A DNA stretch of 64,000 nt from Roseobacter weihaiensis (GTDB lineage: Bacteria > Pseudomonadota > Alphaproteobacteria > Rhodobacterales > Rhodobacteraceae), in assembly GCF_020622345.1 (NCBI RefSeq), contig NZ_JACNMO010000017.1, forward strand, positions 61,256 through 125,255, given 5' to 3'. How positions within the stretch are numbered: the stretch's first letter is position 1; every line of letters starts with the position of its first letter. This document shows, piece after piece, positions 45,401-54,006 of this stretch. The position numbers were made by a program, and so were the translations under genes. The notes under the pieces are model-generated. The model had not been told where the DNA came from. It did not search any database and was given only the letters and a program-made list of their open reading frames with translations.

Positions 45401-48373
45401 CGTGCCGAGAGAGAAGATGTCGCTTATATCGCCGGTGGTCAGATCGATCGTCGCAAGGGCGTTGTTCTCTTGCAGGGACACAAACGCTTTGGTGCCATCC
45501 GGGCTGACGGCGATGTATTCAGGCTCAAGATCCTCGGCAAAGCTCACGCCGTCCTGAATGCGGATCCCTGCCGCGCGGGCCAGATCTTCCAGACCATTAA
45601 AGCTGGTAAAGTCGAGAAGGTCCGCGTTGGGCGCGACAGGATCCGTGACGTCGATCACCGCTACCGTGCCCAGCGGGTTATCATCATTGTCACTGTCGTC
45701 GTTCTTTTCTCCTTCGCCGGCAACCAAAAGCCGGGTGCCGGCGTCGTTGAACGTCAACTGATCCGGCAGGTTACCCACATCGACCATCGATTGAAGCTCG
45801 CCGGTGCCAGCGTCAAAGAAGGCGACAATACCGGGTTGGGACAAGAACACGGTCTCGCCAAAGACTGATTGTTCCACCGGCGCGCGCGAGATCGCCACCG
45901 CGACAACGCCGTTTTTCACCGCAACCGATTGCAGCCCGTCGAACCCGTCCACCTGCTGCAGATCGATTGCATCCACTTGGGTCTGCGTGGCGATATCGAA
46001 GACATCGATGCGTCCCATCTCACCATTGGTGACATAAAGCCTGCCCGCTTCGTGTGCGACGACTTCCGAGGCGCCGCTGCCTTCGAACTCTGCGGCGACC
46101 GCAAAGAGCAACGCTTCGCTGGCGACGGGGAAATCTACGGTGTCATCGCGCAGGGAAAGGTTCTGGATACGCTGATCTGCGGCGGCATCCGTATCGGCGA
46201 TATCGAAGGTCTCGGCGCCGTCCTTTGGGAAGCCCTCGGTCAGGAAGTCGGATAACGCCTGTTGTTCGCCGATTCCAAGGTCGGTGACATCCGAGAAGTT
46301 GACGAACGGATAACCATCGCCGCCATCAGCGAGGAAGTCCAGCGTGACAACCTTGAGGGAAGCGGGGGCGGCCTCCACGACCTCTCCGTCGCGGATCAGG
46401 GCCTGCGTCGGGCGTCCGGTCGCGTCAATCAGGTTGACGTTCTGGATGCGTGTGCCTGCCACCGCGACGCTGCCATCATCATTGAGAATCTGTGCGGCCC
46501 CCATGGGATCAAAGGAAAACTGAATCCCGCCCACCTGCGGGAACTGACCGGGGGTTGCCCCTTTCTCGGTGGCGGCAACGCCGTGCTCCAGCACGATCTT
46601 CACCTCTTCCGGCGTCAGCTCAACGGTGACGAGGCCGTTGTCGAACCGCAGTGCATTGTCGATGTCCAGCTCAGAAACTTCGCCCGCCTCTTTGCCAGAG
46701 ACCGGGTTGGCCGCTGTGGGCAGCAACGTGGATGTGCCGTCCCCGTTGTCGACCCGCTCACCGATGGCTGCGCGAATGCCACCGCCATTCTTGATGGAGA
46801 CCAGCACCTCTGTATCGACAGCCTGCGCCGCGGCCAGATTTGCGTCCGCCGTGAGGTTGCCGAAATTCGTCTCTTCCGTCCGCACCGAGGCGCGGTCGCC
46901 ATTGAGAAAGACCGAAACCTCCCCGGCGATGTCAGCGTCGAGGCGGGTGACGATACCGGTCACCGCATCCGTCAATCGGGCGACATCCGTTGCCGTATCC
47001 GACGCGGCAATGGCCTCTTCAAGGCTTTCGGTCCCTGTGACCTCCAAAACACCTTCTTCGTCGGTCGCAAAGGTGCCCGATACGGTTTCATCCACGGAAG
47101 TAGGAACAATCACACCGCTGTCGTCAAACCCGACCACCAGACGTCCGACATAGGAATACTCCCCGTCGGTGGACATGATGGCCGTGGGATTGCCGTCGAG
47201 GCCGGTGACAATCGCAGGGTAGGGCTGATCCGCCGTATCCCCCGGCCGCAACCGGTCCTGGCTGTCGGCGGAGCGGGTATCAGAGCCCCCCGCGATGATG
47301 ACATCGACGCCACTCAGCAGCGCGGCCAGTTCCTCCTCCAGCGCGAATTGCTGCAGGTGGCTGACCAGCACGACCTTGTTGATATCATCCCCGGTCCCTG
47401 CCACATCATCGGCCCCGTCTATCAGGTCATCTATGATTGGCTGCAGCGTGGCCGCCAATGCTGCCATATCGTTTGCACCGGGGTTTGACACGTCATCGAT
47501 GGTGCCGGGCGAGGAAATGGAGGCCAGCAACTGTGTCGTCGCGCCAATGACGCCGACCTGTTCGCCGTCGACCTCGATAAAGGTCGCCCGCGCCAGCTTG
47601 CTGTCGTTGCTGTCGGCCCCGGTGACGGTTGGGTCGCCCGGGTCTTCGCGTGCGCTCAGCAGGTCGGACACAAAGTCGGAGCTTGGCAGGATTTCATCCG
47701 TAAAGAGCGGGCCCAGGTCAAAATCACCGGAGAAGTCGAGATTGGCGCTGAGATAGGGGAATTGTGCGCCGGGGGTGTCGACCTCCTGCAGGAAGTTCGG
47801 CGTGCCGAAGCGGCCAGAGGAAAGGGAATTCCCTTCTTCGCTGTCGTAGTTGACAATGTTCTCAAAGGCGTCGGTGCCGGCGTCGAACTCATGGTTACCG
47901 ATGGCTGTGGCGTCAAAGCCCATCGCGTTCATGAGCGCGATATCAACGCGTCCTTCGCTGGTATCGATCTCTTCAAAATAATCCTTGAAACCATCGCCGT
48001 TGAGGTCAGTCGTATAGACCGTGTCAAACGTAACCAGCCCGGCGGTGATCTGCGCTTCGATTTCGCTGTTGTCAAAAAAGCCGTCACCGTTTGTGTCCGT
48101 TGTGGGAGCCAAAACGGTTTCGTCAATCAGGCCGAAGTATGCATTGTAAAAACCCTCGTAGGTCGCTGCGAGGCTGAAGTCGCCGCCTGCGTTGAAAAAT
48201 GGGCCGGGAATGTAGTTGTCACCCGCAGAGATCAGGATTGAGCTTGCCCCGATCATTTGTGCATCGGTTTCAAGTGCATCGACAACGGCGGCGAAATTCG
48301 GAGCGTTTTCGATCGCGTCCAAGCCGCCTTCGAGGTCTGACGCGTGCAAAATCTGAAGCGTGAAGGTCATCAA
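42422..48373 (-). CDS. Giant RTX protein: 5'-nucleotidase-like phosphoesterase, beta-propeller and nuclease
   Basis: A 1983-residue acidic protein with four parts. Residues ~1-745: metallophosphoesterase plus 5'-nucleotidase C-terminal domain (GDNYIPGPF, GNHEFDAGTDAF near 155-165, NGGGIRAAIGER). Residues ~750-1245: propeller-like 'choice-of-anchor I' type region. Residues ~1245-1820: extracellular nuclease of the ExeM/NucH type, with an OB-like segment and an endonuclease/exonuclease/phosphatase domain (VATYNILNV, ILALQEVQD, NNHFSSRFG, LGDLNTFEF, DHIFVT, SDHEPVV). Residues ~1840-1930: RTX repeats (GGRGRDVIDGGEGNDWLLGG), followed by a C-terminal stretch like a type I secretion signal. There is no N-terminal signal peptide. 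It would be exported by a type I system and degrade nucleotides and DNA outside the cell, likely for phosphorus supply. The phosphoesterase motifs are altered (see findings). Confidence 0.88.
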   Translation of the reverse strand: MMTFTLQILHASDLEGGLDAIENAPNFAAVVDALETDAQMIGASSILISAGDNYIPGPFFNAGGDFSLAATYEGFYNAYFGLIDETVLAPTTDTNGDGFFDNSEIEAQITAGLVTFDTVYTTDLNGDGFKDYFEEIDTSEGRVDIALMNAMGFDATAIGNHEFDAGTDAFENIVNYDSEEGNSLSSGRFGTPNFLQEVDTPGAQFPYLSANLDFSGDFDLGPLFTDEILPSSDFVSDLLSAREDPGDPTVTGADSNDSKLARATFIEVDGEQVGVIGATTQLLASISSPGTIDDVSNPGANDMAALAATLQPIIDDLIDGADDVAGTGDDINKVVLVSHLQQFALEEELAALLSGVDVIIAGGSDTRSADSQDRLRPGDTADQPYPAIVTGLDGNPTAIMSTDGEYSYVGRLVVGFDDSGVIVPTSVDETVSGTFATDEEGVLEVTGTESLEEAIAASDTATDVARLTDAVTGIVTRLDADIAGEVSVFLNGDRASVRTEETNFGNLTADANLAAAQAVDTEVLVSIKNGGGIRAAIGERVDNGDGTSTLLPTAANPVSGKEAGEVSELDIDNALRFDNGLVTVELTPEEVKIVLEHGVAATEKGATPGQFPQVGGIQFSFDPMGAAQILNDDGSVAVAGTRIQNVNLIDATGRPTQALIRDGEVVEAAPASLKVVTLDFLADGGDGYPFVNFSDVTDLGIGEQQALSDFLTEGFPKDGAETFDIADTDAAADQRIQNLSLRDDTVDFPVASEALLFAVAAEFEGSGASEVVAHEAGRLYVTNGEMGRIDVFDIATQTQVDAIDLQQVDGFDGLQSVAVKNGVVAVAISRAPVEQSVFGETVFLSQPGIVAFFDAGTGELQSMVDVGNLPDQLTFNDAGTRLLVAGEGEKNDDSDNDDNPLGTVAVIDVTDPVAPNADLLDFTSFNGLEDLARAAGIRIQDGVSFAEDLEPEYIAVSPDGTKAFVSLQENNALATIDLTTGDISDIFSLGTVDFSSDSALDPKDEGVIDIRSFDNLVGFRMADAIASFEIGEQTFIATANEGDSRGFDEDQVEDLVADGLVDESVDTTGLERLEVSTVDGDTDGDGDIDVLHTFSSRSFSIFDAEGNLVFDSGSEFEEIIASIAPDRFNDDDGDGNEDRSNAKGPEPEAIIVGEVEGATYAFIGLERDSGIIIYDISDPAQASFVNYIPPRFVDTAEEGEVARHAPETIAFIPAEDSTSGVAQIAVAYEVSGTTVVYDLTPAVPTVAIYDIQGAGHVSAFEGQQVKTTGIVTVVDRDGFYLQDADGDGDDATSDALFVFTGSNPTVAAGDEIRVQGTVTEFIPGGAGSGNLSTTQISNADIEVLSVGNALPEATVLGSAGRTPPTEIVISPEELPVNLQTDPGTFNPETDGIDFYESLEGMRVTVDNPTAISATNRFGETWVAADDGTGVTSPTGGLNERGGLNINADADGLGDLNPERIQIQYDTDLLPDGFARFDMTTGDDLSNITGVVGYGFGNFEVLVTEAFEIETPSDNNASVTEIEADEDRLTVATYNILNVTAAEADGDADQIAQLASQIVNNLGAPDILALQEVQDDSGVADDGTLSAEQTLQAIVDAIAEAGGPVYEFTSAVVDEDGENGGVPGGNIRNAFLYNPDRVEAKEFVTLESDKLADLGVTNADAFEGTRDPLLGVFEFNGQDVTLINNHFSSRFGSTPIFGGQQPFVQAGEDAREAQSLALNEVVDALLAEDSDAKISVLGDLNTFEFTDELTEDLPGTGKEQVLTNLIDLLEGDEAYTFSFQGNSQVLDHIFVTDGLLEGVQVDIVHVNTDFSDPASDHEPVVASFLIDQQSEEGEVLIGTRGWDLIDGTGGDDIILAGRGRDFVSAGKGDDVVFGERGQDTLNGDEGDDFISGGRGRDVIDGGEGNDWLLGGRGADVFIFAGRFGNDVIEDFNARQDIYSFVGNSPGDLAFEETDDGILITASGDAVGTVLLADVFDFNADLFLS

Positions 48374-48740
48374 TTGGTCCCCTATAAAATAGTGCGCCCG
48401 GTTCGGGCGGTTTCATGTTCATGTCGGGGCATGTGAAAAGCGCAGCCGGTGTTTTCACCGAAATGCCGCGCCGCGACGGCAGGCCTTGCACCCGCCAATT
48501 GATACCCCAATGGGTAGTGGCTATGGTTCAATGTTCTCGCTTTTGTATCAGTTTTGCGACAGCGATGTGAAAAATACGCACGACGCATGGTGTGTGCCGA
48601 AGTGGACATCCGATTTCCGTTGGCGGCGTGATATATCGCCTGTGATCGCGAACGCGTCTTGGGGCCCGCTTGGGTCTGACACCTCAGTGTTACTTTCACG
48701 GCATAAAGGCTTTTGCAGATATTCCCGAAAGGAGCCTTCC
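48374..48740. promoter_or_regulatory. Divergent intergenic region between the RTX phosphoesterase and an ABC importer
   Basis: A 367-base gap holding the promoters of both neighbours. No clear Pho box could be identified by eye. An imperfect inverted repeat, TGACAC-CTCA-GTGTTA, lies near 48677-48692, about 50 bases before the importer start. The first gene's start is poorly marked by a ribosome site; the importer has AAAGGAG at 48729-48735. No extra gene is believed here. Confidence 0.35.
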
Positions 48741-49718
48741 ATGACCAAAACGATCCTTGGTATTGTCGCGTCCCTGATGCTGGCAACATCTGTCGCTGCC
48801 GATGTTTCCGGCAAACTCGTGCTTTACACCTCGCAGCCCAATTCCGATGCGCAGCAGACAGTTGACGCCTTCACGGCCAAATACCCGGAGGTCGAGGTTG
48901 AATGGATCCGGGACGGGACCACCAAAGTCATGGCCAAGCTGCGCGCGGAATTCGAGGCGGGCGCCCCACAACCCGATGTGCTGCTGATTGCCGACATGGT
49001 CACGATGGAAGGGCTGGAGGCCGAAGGCCGCCTCATGCCATATCCCGAAGCGGATGTGTCTGCCTATGACCCGGCGCTGATGGACGCGGAAGGCCACTAC
49101 TTTTCCACCAAGCTCATCACCACCGGGATCGTCTACAACACAAATGCCCCGATGGTTCCGACGTCCTATGCCGACCTGCTCCGGCCAGAGGCCAAGGACA
49201 AGCTCGCAATGCCCTCCCCCCTGACGTCCGGTGCCGCGACCATCCACATGGCAGCGATCACCACGCATCCCGATCTGGGTTGGGAGATTTACGAGGGGCT
49301 CGCAGAGCAGGGGGCGAACCCGCAAGGTGGCAATGGCGGCACCTACAAGGCTGTCGCCGGTGGCGAGAAGCTCTATGGTTTCGTGGTGGATTTCCTGCCG
49401 ATCCGCAACAAGCTCGAAGGAGCACCGGTTGAGTTCGTATTTCCTGAGGAGGGCGTTTCGGCTGTGACCGAGCCTGTAGCCATCCTCTCCACGGCGCAGA
49501 ACCCCGATGCGGCCAAAGCATTTGTCGACTTCCTGATTTCGCCCGAAGGCCAGCAGCTTGCCGCTGACATGGGATATCTGCCCGCACATCCTGAGATTGC
49601 ACCGCCCGAAGGGTTCCCGGCGCGGTCCGAGATCAGGCTGCTCGATTTTGACCCGGCCAAAGCGCTGGCCGATGATACCGCGAACAAACAGCGGTTTCTG
49701 GACATCTTCGGCGGTTGA
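48741..49718 (+). CDS. ABC transporter substrate-binding protein, FbpA/AfuA/AEP-type
   Basis: A 325-residue periplasmic binding protein with signal peptide MTKTILGIVASLMLATSVAA. The mature part starts VSGKLVLYTSQPNSDAQQTV, the typical opening of the iron(III)/2-aminoethylphosphonate/putrescine-like SBP group, and has FDFLPIRNK-like and PVAILSTAQNPDAAKAFVDF segments. The ligand may be ferric iron or a phosphonate or phosphate ester; the two cannot be told apart here. I do not see the paired tyrosines common in ferric-binding members near the C-terminus. The ATG at 48741 follows AAAGGAG. Translation is coupled to the permease gene. Confidence 0.88.
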   Translation: MTKTILGIVASLMLATSVAADVSGKLVLYTSQPNSDAQQTVDAFTAKYPEVEVEWIRDGTTKVMAKLRAEFEAGAPQPDVLLIADMVTMEGLEAEGRLMPYPEADVSAYDPALMDAEGHYFSTKLITTGIVYNTNAPMVPTSYADLLRPEAKDKLAMPSPLTSGAATIHMAAITTHPDLGWEIYEGLAEQGANPQGGNGGTYKAVAGGEKLYGFVVDFLPIRNKLEGAPVEFVFPEEGVSAVTEPVAILSTAQNPDAAKAFVDFLISPEGQQLAADMGYLPAHPEIAPPEGFPARSEIRLLDFDPAKALADDTANKQRFLDIFGG

Positions 49719-51409
49719 CAGCGCGTTTCTTTCGGGGCGGTGAGTGGTTGACACTTGCCGCTGTTGTGCTCTTTGCCGGTGTCCTTTTTGTCTTTCCTCT
49801 CGGTCTTTTGGGGCGTGTTGCCTTTGGGGATGGGGTCGCTGCGATCCTTGAGGCGCTAAACAACCGATCTGTTGCGCGCGCGCTGTGGCATTCGGTGGAA
49901 AGTGCGGCGCTCTCCTCTGTGCTGGCGCTTGTGGCAGGGACGGTTGCGGCGGTCATTCTCGGGCTCACAGATGTTCGGGCAAAGGGCCCCTTCACGTTTC
50001 TCTTGTTGATCCCGATGATGATCCCGCCCCACGTGACGGCCATTGCATGGGTACAGGCGCTTGGGCCGTCTTCTGCGCTGTTGCAATCACTGGGGCTCGC
50101 GCCCGAGGTCGGCACAACCCATCCGCTTTATTCGCGCGAAGGCGTCATCGCGCTCTTGGGATTGCAGCATGCGCCCCTTGTGTTTCTGGTCGTGCTGGCT
50201 GCCCTGCGCAGCCTGCCGCGCGAGATGTCGGATGCTGCTCGGGTGGCCGGGGCGGGCCCCCTGCGGTTGATGCGCCGCATCCTCCTGCCGCTCTTGCTGC
50301 CGTCACTGATTGCCGCCTACGCGCTTGCATTTGTCTCGGCGTTGGGCAATTTCGGCATCCCGGCCCTGCTGGGCATCCCTGCGCGCTATACCACCCTGCC
50401 GGTCCTGATCTGGCAAAGGCTTTCCGGATTTGGTCCCTCGGTTCTGACGGATATGGCGGTCATCGCCAGCCTTGTGGCCGTGATCGCCGTAGTGGCCGTG
50501 ACGTTGCAGATGTGGCTCTCGGCCCGGCAGCGCAACGCCCTGATCGGCCCGCCTCAGCCGCCCCTCGACATCAGGTTGGGCCGGGCCCGTCCGCTGGTCG
50601 AAGGCACATTGGCCCTGAGCTTGCTCTTCACTCTGGTGCTGCCGGTGACGGCACTTTTTGCGACAGCTCTGGTGCCGACATACGGTGTGCCACTGACCAG
50701 CGATACCATCACGCTGCGCAACTTTGATGAGGTCCTGTTCAGACAGTCCGTGACGGCCAGAGCCTTTGTGAATTCGACAATCGTGGCGGGCACCGCGGCC
50801 GCGATGATCGCCCTGACCGCAACCTTTGTGGCCCGCTTTGCCGCAGACAGGCAGGCCACTCAACGTCGGTTCGGCACCACAATCACCGCGCTGGCGGAAA
50901 TGACCTATGCCATCCCCGGGCTTGTCATATCCGTTGCCTTCATCCTTGCGTTCATCAAGCCGCTCCCGTTGCTCAATGTGTCGATATACAACACGCTGAC
51001 GATCATTCTACTGGCCTATCTCTGTGCGTTCTTTTCCATCGCGCTCAAACCCGCCAGCGCGGCCTTTTTGCAGCTCGACCCCGCGCTGGATGAGGCCGCC
51101 CGCGTGGCAGGAGCCGGGTTTGGGCGGCGGTTTGCCCGGATCACCCTGCCGCTCATCGCGCCCGCGGCGGCTTCCGGAGCGATCCTGGTTTTTCTGACTG
51201 CCTATAACGAGGTCACCGTCTCTGCGCTGTTGTGGTCAAGCGGGACTGAAACCGTCGGCACCACGATCTTTAACTATGAGGACGGTGGCTATACCACGCT
51301 TGCTTCCGCCATGGCGGCTGTCACCGTGATTGCAACGATTGCGTTGATGATGGTTCTGGACTGGATGGGGCGCCGTGCGCCAGCGGGCGTTGTGCCCTGG
51401 CGCCTCTAA
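49715..51409 (+). CDS. ABC transporter permease, two-domain FbpB/ThiP type
   Basis: A 564-residue inner-membrane permease with two fused transport domains and about twelve membrane segments. Two EAA loops are visible: DAARVAGAGPLRLMRRILLP in the first half and EAARVAGAGFGRRFARITLP in the second. This is the arrangement of ferric iron, thiamine and aminoethylphosphonate permeases. The start is TTG within a TTGA overlap with the binding-protein stop. Its own stop overlaps the stop of the ATPase gene, which is on the other strand. Confidence 0.9.
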   Translation: MTARFFRGGEWLTLAAVVLFAGVLFVFPLGLLGRVAFGDGVAAILEALNNRSVARALWHSVESAALSSVLALVAGTVAAVILGLTDVRAKGPFTFLLLIPMMIPPHVTAIAWVQALGPSSALLQSLGLAPEVGTTHPLYSREGVIALLGLQHAPLVFLVVLAALRSLPREMSDAARVAGAGPLRLMRRILLPLLLPSLIAAYALAFVSALGNFGIPALLGIPARYTTLPVLIWQRLSGFGPSVLTDMAVIASLVAVIAVVAVTLQMWLSARQRNALIGPPQPPLDIRLGRARPLVEGTLALSLLFTLVLPVTALFATALVPTYGVPLTSDTITLRNFDEVLFRQSVTARAFVNSTIVAGTAAAMIALTATFVARFAADRQATQRRFGTTITALAEMTYAIPGLVISVAFILAFIKPLPLLNVSIYNTLTIILLAYLCAFFSIALKPASAAFLQLDPALDEAARVAGAGFGRRFARITLPLIAPAAASGAILVFLTAYNEVTVSALLWSSGTETVGTTIFNYEDGGYTTLASAMAAVTVIATIALMMVLDWMGRRAPAGVVPWRL

Positions 51410-52422
51410 CCCGGCAGGACCCAACCACCGGCAAAAGAGAGCTGTATGTTTTCACCGATGCGGACCGGCTGCGGCAGATCAATGCTGATCTCTGCCGCGA
51501 TGCCATCGCCTTGCACGGTCGCTTCCCAATGGCTGCCCCGGTAGTGGACAGAGGTCACTGCACAGGGCCATCCGCTATTGTCGATCTGGATGTGCGCGGG
51601 TCGGATGAACACAGTCCTTGTGCCGTCGGCAGACCCGTTGACCGGAACGGACTGCCCACAGATCCGCGCCTGACCGTCCTCGACAATCGCCTCGATCAAG
51701 GTGCCGCGTCCGATGAACCGGGCGACGTTGGCATTGGCGGGTCTGGCATAGATCTCCTGCGGCGGCCCGATCTGCAAAATCCGGCCCTTGTCCATCACCG
51801 CCATGACATCCGCAAGCGCCATCGCCTCGCGCTGGTCATGGGTGATGAAAAGCGTTGTCACACCGGAGCGGTCGTGGAACGCGCGCAATTCTGTTTCCAT
51901 TTCAGCGCGCAGATGCGGGTCAAGGTTTGCCAGTGGCTCGTCCATCAGGATCGTGCGCGCCTCGCCCGCAAGACAGCGCGCCAGCGCCACCCGCTGGCGC
52001 TGACCCCCCGAGAGCGCTTCGGGACGGCGGGTGGCGTAATCCTGCAATGCAACCGTGCTGAGGTGGTCTGCGGCGCGGCGATACGCGTCCTGCCTGGAAA
52101 AGCCTTGTGCCTCGTAGGGAAAGGCCACATTCTGCACGACCGTCAGATGCGGCCAGAGCGCATAGGATTGAAAGACCACCCCCACGCGCCGCGCCTCAGG
52201 CGGCACAGACAGGCCGTCCCCGGCGACATTTTCACCGTCAAGGGTGATGCGTCCCCGGTCTGGTACCTCCAGCCCTGCGATGAGCCGCAAAAGCGTGCTT
52301 TTGCCACAGCCGGATGGGCCGACCACGCAAAAGAGTTTGTTGCCTGGCACGTCGAAAGAGACATCATCGACCGCCTGATGCGCGCCGAATGTCTTGGTCA
52401 GGTGATCGACAATGATGCTCAT
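51406..52422 (-). CDS. ABC transporter ATP-binding protein, FbpC/PotA type
   Basis: A 338-residue ATPase with C-terminal TOBE domain. Walker A GPSGCGKST, Q-loop VFQSYALWPH, signature LSGGQRQRVALARCL, Walker B TILMDEPLANLD and switch FITHDQREAM are intact. It fits the binding protein and permease on the opposite strand as the motor of one importer. The start MSIIVDHLTKTFG at 52422 is chosen; a longer in-frame reading to 52548 has no family match at its N-terminus. The convergent layout means it needs its own promoter, unlike most importers of this type. Confidence 0.9.
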   Translation of the reverse strand: MSIIVDHLTKTFGAHQAVDDVSFDVPGNKLFCVVGPSGCGKSTLLRLIAGLEVPDRGRITLDGENVAGDGLSVPPEARRVGVVFQSYALWPHLTVVQNVAFPYEAQGFSRQDAYRRAADHLSTVALQDYATRRPEALSGGQRQRVALARCLAGEARTILMDEPLANLDPHLRAEMETELRAFHDRSGVTTLFITHDQREAMALADVMAVMDKGRILQIGPPQEIYARPANANVARFIGRGTLIEAIVEDGQARICGQSVPVNGSADGTRTVFIRPAHIQIDNSGWPCAVTSVHYRGSHWEATVQGDGIAAEISIDLPQPVRIGENIQLSFAGGWVLPG

Positions 52423-52875
52423 GTATCGGGTCCAGGAGGGCGGAGGGGAGAATGCCCCAGCCTTATAAAGCGCAGGTGACGTCTGCAAGACGCACAGAGC
52501 AAATCTTGGAACTTGCTCCTTTCTGGCCGTGTTCGACAGGCGGGACACGAGTGAATTTCACCTCAAGAGCGCAGTGCATCTGTGGTGTAATCTTACGTGT
52601 GACCTGCGACCCGAGGCCTGTGTGCCCGCGGCGCGCCTTTGCTCCGGCAGGGCCACTTCGAAAAAGGGACATTCAAGGGGATTGCCGTTTACAACATCGT
52701 GTTCAATGCTCATTTTCGAAAGTATAGCAGACTATTCCGCATCTGCTTTGCCCCAGATTTCGTTGCCGAGGTGATTTCAAGCACGCCGCCGAACAACATA
52801 ACAAGATGGTCGAAAGCATAACGATGCCCGCCGGTATTGCTACCGCGATTTCTGAAACGCCAATGTGGAACTCTG
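52423..52875. other. Gap without a convincing gene
   Basis: This stretch lies upstream of the ATPase gene and must contain its promoter. Short open frames on both strands show no family features. The right part, from about 52700, becomes AT-richer than the neighbouring genes, a possible sign of foreign or degraded DNA that continues into the Hint relic. Confidence 0.35.
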
Positions 52876-53290
52876 ATGCGATCCTTGTCGATTATGACCG
52901 GAGAGAGGGCGACGATTGTCGGCAATTACACCGGTACGCCCAGTGTGCCGCGTTTCCCGCAAGGCACCTATATCATGACCGAAGACGGCGACCTGCCCGT
53001 TGAAGAGCCGAGCCGGGGTGCGTATTCTGACCAAAGGCACGGGCTTTGTCGCACTTCGGGCAATCAGACGATTTGCCCTATCTGCTTTTTGATCGGCACG
53101 AGACCGTAAAGGCCGAAGGATGCTGGGTCGAGAGCCTCTTTCCTGTGGACCTTGGTATCCGGGTTCTGCACCATCAGGAGCGGCGGCAGTCTGATGATGG
53201 GCTGGATTGGAAAGGCCTGCGGCACGACCCAGGCTGCACGGTTGGTGCGGAAGAAAGCAGAAGCTCATTTGTTGTTTGCTGTGCATAAGT
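52876..53290 (+). pseudogene. Hint (Hedgehog/intein) domain relic
   Basis: Pieces of a Hint domain appear in two plus-strand frames. First, VPRFPQGTYIMTEDGDLPVE (frame through 52876-53027) resembles the start of such domains in secreted roseobacter proteins, where CF..GT.I.T..G...VE is expected, but the catalytic cysteine is changed to arginine. Then, after a frame change, YLLFDRHETVKAEGCWVESL followed by FPVDLG (about 53070-53150) matches the later LLFDRHEIV...EG..ESF...  block. Frameshifts and a deletion separate them. It is the broken end of an RTX- or autoprocessing-type secreted protein. Confidence 0.6.
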
Positions 53291-53494
53291 CGGACAATGC
53301 AATTCAGTTCAATTTTGCCGCCTGAGGCTATTTCTCGCCTCTTTTGAGACGGTCCGCAGAACGCCTGCTGGCCGTACCTTTTGCGTCGGTCCGGGCCATC
53401 ACTCCTGAGAAAACACTATCGGGTCGGCAAATGATCTTGGCCTGACATCAATCGGTTCAGATGGAGACCGGCCCCTGCGGTACGTGCTGCGCGG

Positions 53495-53917
53495 TCATGG
53501 CTTTGGGCGTGATCCTCTTTGGGGAGAGGTCGGTGTCTGGGCCACGTCCGCCTGTGCCATGGCTTCAAATGTCTCAATGAGTTGCAGTCGGGCTTCGTCG
53601 AGATGGTTACCGATAAGAACCAGTTTCTCTTTCTTTGCGTAGTCTGAGAGATCAAAGAGCACGTCAACGATCCAGTAATGCGGCTTTGCTGCGCTATTGT
53701 GCAAGGAGGCCGCCTCTGAAGCATCGAGCAGTTCGGCCAAACGCTTTAGGGCCCATTCTCTCTTCTGCTCTTTTGCAGGATCGGATGTATCGGCATTTTC
53801 ATGCGCCTGATCCGCAAGACGATAGAGCTCTTCGACAAGCTCGACCTTGCGCGCGCTTGCAGGCCCTCCGCCTGCTCTGGGTGGTATCTTATTTATCATG
53901 CTGGGTTGTCCACTCAC
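53495..53917 (-). CDS. Hypothetical helical protein
   Basis: A 140-residue soluble protein of unknown family. The composition is charged and helix-forming (SARKVELVEELYRLADQAHE, AKEQKREWALKRLAELLDAS, AKKEKLVLIGNHLDEARLQL), with one central hydrophobic stretch HYWIVDVLFDLSDYA. No signal peptide or membrane segment is seen. A start at 53899 (MINKIPPR) is an alternative. It is divergent from the membrane-anchored regulator that begins at 54007, with about 90 bases between them. It is called as a real gene because of its clean, amphipathic translation; no function can be given. Confidence 0.5.
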   Translation of the reverse strand: MSGQPSMINKIPPRAGGGPASARKVELVEELYRLADQAHENADTSDPAKEQKREWALKRLAELLDASEAASLHNSAAKPHYWIVDVLFDLSDYAKKEKLVLIGNHLDEARLQLIETFEAMAQADVAQTPTSPQRGSRPKP

Positions 53918-54006
53918 CGTTCATGGGGCAAAAATCAAAAAACGGGGTAAAGTGGAAGCACGTGCCCCGCTGTGACGGGCATTTTCTTTGGAGAAACTAG
54001 AAGCGC

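Noticed and set aside
44606..47488. Two plus-strand frames of over 400 codons opposite the giant RTX gene
   Set aside because: The minus strand encodes conserved phosphoesterase and nuclease motifs; the opposite frames only mirror its acidic codons.
48374..48740. Possible Pho box before the phosphorus-related genes
   Set aside because: No pair of CTGTCAT-like half-sites with 11-base spacing could be found by eye; only an imperfect TGACAC/GTGTTA repeat.
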